A stretch of 64,000 nucleotides of DNA from Lophius americanus (lineage: Eukaryota > Chordata > Actinopteri > Lophiiformes > Lophiidae). This document shows, one piece after another, positions 58,141 to 64,000 of this stretch. Every line of letters begins with the position of its first letter. Position 1 is the stretch's first letter. Below the pieces are notes generated by a model. The model saw only the letters and a program-made list of their open reading frames with translations. It had not been told where the DNA came from and did not search any database. The stretch spans positions 12,808,001-12,872,000 of the forward strand of contig JBBDHG010000003.1 in the NCBI GenBank assembly GCA_037951165.1, given 5' to 3'. Made by a program: the position numbers and the translations under genes.

Positions 58141-59440
58141 GAGCATCTAAACAAAATACACAAAGAGACTTCTAAACGGGTATTAAAATAGTGTGCAGAC
58201 CGAAATGCTTGTAGAGGCAATTCAGCCTGCTTTTTATGGACCCTTAAGTTGCAAATTTTATAATTGGTTTCTTTATTTTCATTTTATTTCCTTTTTCATG
58301 CATGTTTTTAAGTCATTCTCCTATTATTCTGCTTTTATTCTCAATGAAATTTCATAATTTCATTGAGGAAAGACAGAGAAGAAACTGAGATGAATGTTTA
58401 TTCCAGCTCAGCAGGAGGTGCATCCTGTATTGAAGTCTGGATACTGGTGGTGGTGGTTGATGAGTCTGCAGAGCAAATGCATGTTGAAGGTGATGGATCT
58501 GGAGGACGTGGCGTGGAAATGGAGACATGGATTGTAATCAGACAACATCACATAGAAACACAGTACCGCCCCACTGAGACACTCATTGATCAGCTGATTT
58601 GTCAGAGCGGAGCTCCTGCATATTTACGCCTGTCGAAGCCGATAGATAAATTTAACTTTCTATGCCGTTTCAATGATGTTAGGCTGAAAATATATAGACC
58701 TATCATTTCCAGGATGTGTTTTCTGCAGTGGTGATGTTCTTATAAGAGGCACATTCTGGGGCTCATGAGATGTTTCATTCCACGACAGACATGAAGACTC
58801 TCATCCAAATCATTTCAAGGCTGGCATTTAAAAAGATTGAAAGGCAACAGCAGCAGGAACAGAAATTCATTTGCATGTTTTATATTTCTGAGTGCGAGTT
58901 AAAGTAGAGAGTCACATTGGCTTTGTCAGGCGGCCAGCAGAACTCAAGGATGGGGGAAACTATGCTGCTCTGTGCCAAAAACGAAATTACAAGATTCCTT
59001 CACAAAATATCTCCCAAGACATTAAAACCCACAGACTGGTAAATCAGTCTCGTCGACATCGGACTGTAGAACGGACATGGTTGGGGCTGTATCTGTACGC
59101 TCTTCTTTTCTAAGTCATTAAAGTCTTTCTGTGTTACCTGTAATGAGGTGATGATGTGTTTTCAATCTGTGGAATCTTTGGCCACTGCTGTTTTGGAGAA
59201 AGACACATCAACATGAAGTGCAGGGCAAAAAAATGTACTACTAATCTGCCAACAGCTCAAAATTTCTCCAGATTTCCACCTCACATCACTTTCTGTGCCT
59301 CTCCATCGACTTCTATCCTTAGAGGGACAGATTCACCGCACCTTTCTCCGTCCATTTGGTCACAGATTGTCATTTATTTATTTATTATTATTGCCCAGGG
59401 AGGTTTAAGTTTTTATGTTTTGGAACATGTAGTTTTGCAA
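58141..59440. other. Gene-free stretch
   Basis: A 123-codon plus-strand frame at 58363-58734 shows no domain. No repeat is recognised. Confidence 0.4.
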
Positions 59441-59545
59441 GTTGATGTTGATGGCTGGGTGAATGGGTGAATGCTGTAAAGAGCTCTGAGTGGTCAGGCA
59501 GATTAGAAAGGATCTATACCAGTACATTCCATTTACCATTTATCC
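59440..59545 (+). repeat. 3' end of the 50765-type SINE
   Basis: GGGTGAATGGGTGAATGCTG, AGAGCTCTGAGTGGTCAGGC and CATTCCATTTACCATTTATC give the 3' portion of the 50765 family. The head is missing. Confidence 0.7.
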
Positions 59546-59817
59546 GGAACCTCGGTATGGCCATTAGCTCAGTTCCTGACGCTCCTTCTCCTGTTTTGTT
59601 GTGATGGCATTTCAATGCTCCATCCACTGTACGAAAGCATGAACTGTTATTAGGAAGGAGTTGATGGAGGTAATGTTGTGTAAGAGTACCTACTCCTCTA
59701 CTTTTTATCCAGTCAAAGCTGCTAATTTAATATGCTACTAGAAATCAACACTACTCTCCTATCCTGTCCTATTCTGTCCTGTCCCATCCTATCCTATCTG
59801 TCATATCCTGTCCATAG

Positions 59818-59897
59818 TATCCTATCCTATCCTATCCTATCCTATCCTATCCTATCCTATCCTATCCTATCCTATCCTATCCTATCCTATCCTATCC
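59818..59897. repeat. (TATCC)16 perfect pentanucleotide array
   Basis: Sixteen uninterrupted TATCC units, preceded by about 60 bases of degenerate CCTAT/CCTGT units (59757-59817). High purity suggests recent expansion. Confidence 0.97.
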
Positions 59898-59899
59898 TA

Positions 59900-62340
59900 C
59901 CCCACTAATGAATTCACCCATACTTTTTAAGGAACTTAACAAATCACATATATTAACATATCATTCATGAACGCAAGATTCCGATTAGATTCTTCTCTAA
60001 ACAATTTTTATGGATATATATTTAATGCACCTAACCCAATGATTTCACCCTAACCTCAACCACTAGCTCGTGAGCTAACCCTAATGTTGTTAGATCTAAA
60101 CCTGTCTGCTCACCCTAAATGTCTTCAGAAGACTCTATAAATAACCCCTGAGAACCATTTATATATATATATAAAGCTGAGCTCAGCAAAAACCTCGCTT
60201 GGAAATGGGTCTCATTAAAATGCCGGGATCCTTAAGGTTCTATAAACATCTTCCACGTAAAAATCAATTTTATGTGATTTGCTGTGGTTTTGAAAATGTT
60301 CACGATTCCTACATAGGCTGCACATAATGCAGTTCCTGGTACCGAGAGGATATTCTGTGCCAAATATCAATATTGACATTTGTAGTGCCCTAACCTAACC
60401 TCAGCCTAATAATTTCCCTCTGGGATTACTAAATTGTTGTTTTATCTTATCTTATCCCACCTATGTCTCTATAATGTGTGATAGACCTGGACCTTGCAGA
60501 CACAGCAGATGCTGGCCAGAAGACAAAGAGTTAATGTCTCAAGCATGGAGTTAATTATTCTAACATGTAGGATGTTCAAGAGTAGAAGGGGCCTTTGGCC
60601 ATTCCGCATCAGCTGTCTTTGATGTCAAGCCACTTTAGAGTTTATTACCTGATAACAAAAATGAAGTCTTTGAAAAAAGGCAGTTAAGGTAAATAGGAAG
60701 TCTAAAGAGGCCTTGGCATAAATGCAAAATGCAAAAGGTGACTAAACTAAAGTCCAAAACCTTGCGGACTTACTCAGAGGAGAAGGGAGCATCTATTATG
60801 AAATGTATATCACGCAGAGGAAAACACAGGTGAAAATAAGAAGGTGGCGATGGGCGAAGATACAAACTTTTAACAAAATCAACCAAAGAGAGAAAAGGAA
60901 CATGGAAACCACCAGCACATGAGAGGGAAGGAACAAGACCTGGGCATGTACAGGATAGAAAGCAGTAAACACAAAACCAAGTTGAATTAAGCAGGAAAAC
61001 CTCAACTCAGCTCAAAGCTATGACCCTGGCACCTGATTGCTATCACACTGCTGACCTCTCTGTCAGCAGGCGCCGATGGATCCAAAAATGAGCTGCTTTG
61101 TTTGAGGAGGCATTAGCGATTCTGAGTATCTGGCCACACATCCAATAAATACCTCACCCAGCAACCACGAACCCTTGGAGACTGGTGATCTGTAGACCAG
61201 TGGATGGGAGGAAGATGAGGGTTTTTCTTCCAGTCCCTCCTGGTGGTGAATTGTCTCATTATCATTGTGAACACAGAATGATGAGCCCAAGCAGACCGTT
61301 AGCTCTGCCCGGTCCGGGTGTAATAGTTCACACAGTGGGTTTGCCCTGGATTGGTTAACTTAATATGGCTGATAGCCGTGAGTAAGCAGAGCACATAAGT
61401 AGGCTTTATAGCTGATTGGTCCTTTATGGCCTCTGTGGCTCTTGTCATACTTCAAACTAATGTCATCATTAACTACTCCTCTGGAGATAGTTGCATTAGT
61501 CCGGGCCTGCCCACCGTGTTACGGCCCACCTTTTCCATTACTGTATGGCAGCTCGGAGATAAGATAAATCCTAAATGATCCCTGCCGGGCAACGGGGTCA
61601 CAGCCGCAATATGGAATAAATCACAGGTCGGAAAATAATGCAGTTTATCACTGTTTGTTCATGTGTGTGTTGGTCTATCAGAGTGGAGGGGGTGATTAAA
61701 GAGGGCGTCCTTCAACCAGAATCAATATGGTGTAATTGCATCTGTGGCATTGTTTCCCTGTCTCGGCCGAGCCGTTCCAGCCCTTGTATCAGAGGAAAGC
61801 CAGATGTAGGAGTGAAAGAACATGCTGCCATAAACCAGTAGTCACAGCTGGCCTTATTGTTTGGTATGCACTTCACTTAAACACTCAATAACACTCTTAT
61901 TTGTTATGTTAATATTGAAAACGTATCCACTAATGAACGGGTTTCTATTTGACTTGATGGGAGGATGGATCTCGGGCCAGAACACACCCCAAAGGGGACA
62001 TGTAGGACTTTTCCAGCGATATGTACGGATGAATAGTTACATCCACATCCCCTCAAAAACCACTGGAAAGACTTCAATGGGATTTCCCACATTCTTTGTG
62101 GGGACCCTAAAAGTCGCACCTCATAATTCTTTCTTCGTTGAGCCTATTTTTACATGTAATGTCATGCATATTTGAACTCACATTATGGTTTATCCACAAG
62201 TATTTCCGGTCGCTAAGTTTCCCAGGGAGTGAAAAAATAAATCACGCCTTTAAGGGTTGGTCTATGAATTCGAAGATTACGAAGTTTCATATCCAACAGA
62301 CTTAAAGATACTTTCAGTCACGGTGTATTTCAGAGATATA
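59900..62340. other. Gene-free stretch, partly CNE-like
   Basis: The block at 61480-61860 is repeat-free with AGATAAGATA (61557-61566), GGTGTAATTGCATC and CCGGGCAACG words, so it may be conserved non-coding DNA. The rest is unique-looking with no recognised exon. Confidence 0.3.
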
Positions 62341-62341
62341 C

Positions 62342-62545
62342 CCTATCCTCCGGCTATCTTCCGGCTATAATATGGCTATCTTTGGGCTCTATTCTGGCTA
62401 ATTTCTGGCTCTATTCTGACTATATTTTGGCTCTATTCTGGCTATCTTCTTGCTTTGTTCTGGCTAATTTTGGGATCTGTTTTGGCTATCCTCATGCCAT
62501 ATTCTGGCAATCATTGGGCTTTGTACTGGCTATCCTCTGACACTG
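62342..62545. repeat. Degenerate GGCTATT/GGCTCTATTCT tandem repeat
   Basis: Units such as GGCTCTATTCTGGCTATCTT, GGCTAATTTCTGGCTCTATT and GGCTTTGTACTGGCTATCC recur with a period of about 20-21 bases, or half that, for about 200 bases. Confidence 0.85.
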
Positions 62546-64000
62546 TTCTGCCATTTCTTAATGGATTTGACTTGCACATACTGCAAACACAAAGACACTC
62601 GGGTTGTCGATATTTTCTGGGATTTTGCTGATAACAATAATTAGACGATATATCTGATCCTTTAAAAGTGTATTATACTAGATTGAGCTTGCTTACTAAT
62701 GATAGTAGTGAAAACAACATATTAAAGGAAAGCATGTCTTATGTATTTACTTCAAACTGAAAGAAATCTAATCTTATCGCCAAAACATGGTTGAATTAAT
62801 TGTAATAGTGACTTGACAGAAAGTCACTCTCACAATGCATGATAAATGACATTTAACGCAGTTCACAATGGTTAAATAAAAATAATAACAATGATAATAA
62901 TAGAGTGGAGTAGGGTAAACATTGGAGCTATTAAAAAATGAAGCAAAGGTGGTTAACTATGTTGAATTGGCCTATATTTTAGAAAATAAAAAATGATTCA
63001 AGGATTCCACCCCCGGGAACCGCTGATCGTCTCTGAAATACTGTCCCTCTCCCTGCTGTTAAAACTCTCCTACTGCCCCTCCCTCAAGGGAGCCTGTCTC
63101 GCCCGCTGCCCCTCTCTTTCTCCTCAGAATACTGAAAATAATTCAACATTAGCAATAGCCATAGCAAGGAGTGACCGCTGACGTCATTAGTAGGGTGGCC
63201 ACTATTATAACTCCAAAAAGGATGACAAAAAAAATCCAATTTCAGTACTGAAATGTTTAGTATAAACTTTTCCTTCAATTCCCTCTCTAATATCGATTTG
63301 AAATTGCCATGAAAATATCTACAAATTGCTCCTTCAAAAACTCCGTTTTACAACATTACATTTTGATCACATGTGGATGACGTTCGTCCGCAAATGTTTT
63401 TTTGCTGAATGGACATTGAACACATCAGGCAGTATATCTCAGTGCTACACAGCTGCGTTAGCGAACTCTCCTGCTGATGTCGACAGTAAACATTTGTTTG
63501 CTTTGAGTTGTTGTTCACACTTAAGTATTATCAGAGTCACTTTTTAGGAAAGAAATAAGTAAGAAATTAGTGGGAAACACTGAATATTGTTTTGAATATT
63601 GTGTATTTGTGTCTGGATGGTTGCAACGGGCAGAAAAAAGCAGCTTGCAAAATAGAAAAAGTCAGTCGCCATCTGGAGCCGTGTGAAGTTACTCCATGTC
63701 TAGCAATTAAATCTTACGACGTAGATTGCGAGGCTGATGGTGTCTGTGTATCATCTCCTGTCGCTGTTCCTTAAGTCATGCATTTCTTGGCAGCTACGTT
63801 TGTTCAACTCCAGCACACGTTTGGGCATTCCGCATGACGCAGCAAATGCGTGGATGTCTTTTTCACAGTTTTTGTACTCGATAACGTGAGCTTGCACATC
63901 GTTAAAACAACAAATTAAGATATTATCGGAAACAATACACATCACATGACCCTTAAAGATGCACTGTTGATGCTAAAATAACAAGAAGGTGTCACTAAGA
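62546..64000. other. Gene-free stretch
   Basis: No coding region or named repeat is recognised. An ATAATAA-type patch lies near 62880-62905. Confidence 0.45.

Overview
The window looks like a gene-poor piece of a teleost fish nuclear genome, probably intronic or intergenic. The evidence is the repeat content. There are tRNA-headed SINE-like repeats, RTE/Rex3-like and L2/Rex1-like LINE fragments, Tc1-like relics, an internally deleted hAT (GTF2IRD2-type, BED-finger) transposon and many GT, GA, AT, ATT and pentanucleotide microsatellites. No complete host gene, operon, rRNA, genuine tRNA gene or CRISPR array is visible. All assignments come from reading the sequence and remembered family features; no database search was run.

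Layout. Bases 1-9,300 hold scattered SINEs, an RTE-type LINE on the minus strand split by a SINE, and two candidate exons: a 32-nt microexon at 3908-3939 with very good splice sites, and a weaker 219-nt candidate at 8285-8503. Bases 9,300-12,800 hold the most complete mobile element, an hAT transposon at 9566-11727. It lies between two degenerate GTCT-type arrays. Its transposase is broken by an early stop, homopolymer frameshifts and a central deletion, but its last 246 codons remain open. Bases 13,000-24,500 are mostly unique AT-rich DNA with a Tc1 relic (about 19,620-20,265), SINE pieces, and a direct repeat of about 260 bp at 22,975 and 23,401. Bases 24,500-34,200 mix repeat-free stretches that look like possible conserved non-coding elements with three arrays of one degenerate A-rich repeat (core AAAAGTCATAATA) and a LINE nested in a Tc1 fragment.

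Bases 34,200-45,700 contain a 42-bp perfect palindrome next to a GGTT-rich array, three AP-1-like sites at 12-bp spacing, a hairpin, long microsatellites and a Rex3-like LINE remnant (about 44,040-45,121). Bases 45,700-64,000 are further unique DNA with SINE, LINE and Tc1 fragments, a perfect (TATCC)16 array and a GGCTATT-type tandem repeat.

Function. The recognisable coding sequence is nearly all dead transposon. The best host-gene candidate is the microexon, which would make at least the first part of the window an intron-exon segment of a plus-strand gene whose other exons lie outside. I do not see a convincing new biological system. The items most worth testing are the microexon, the repeat-free CNE-like blocks, the three same-orientation A-rich arrays (one flanked by a local duplication) and the hAT remnant.
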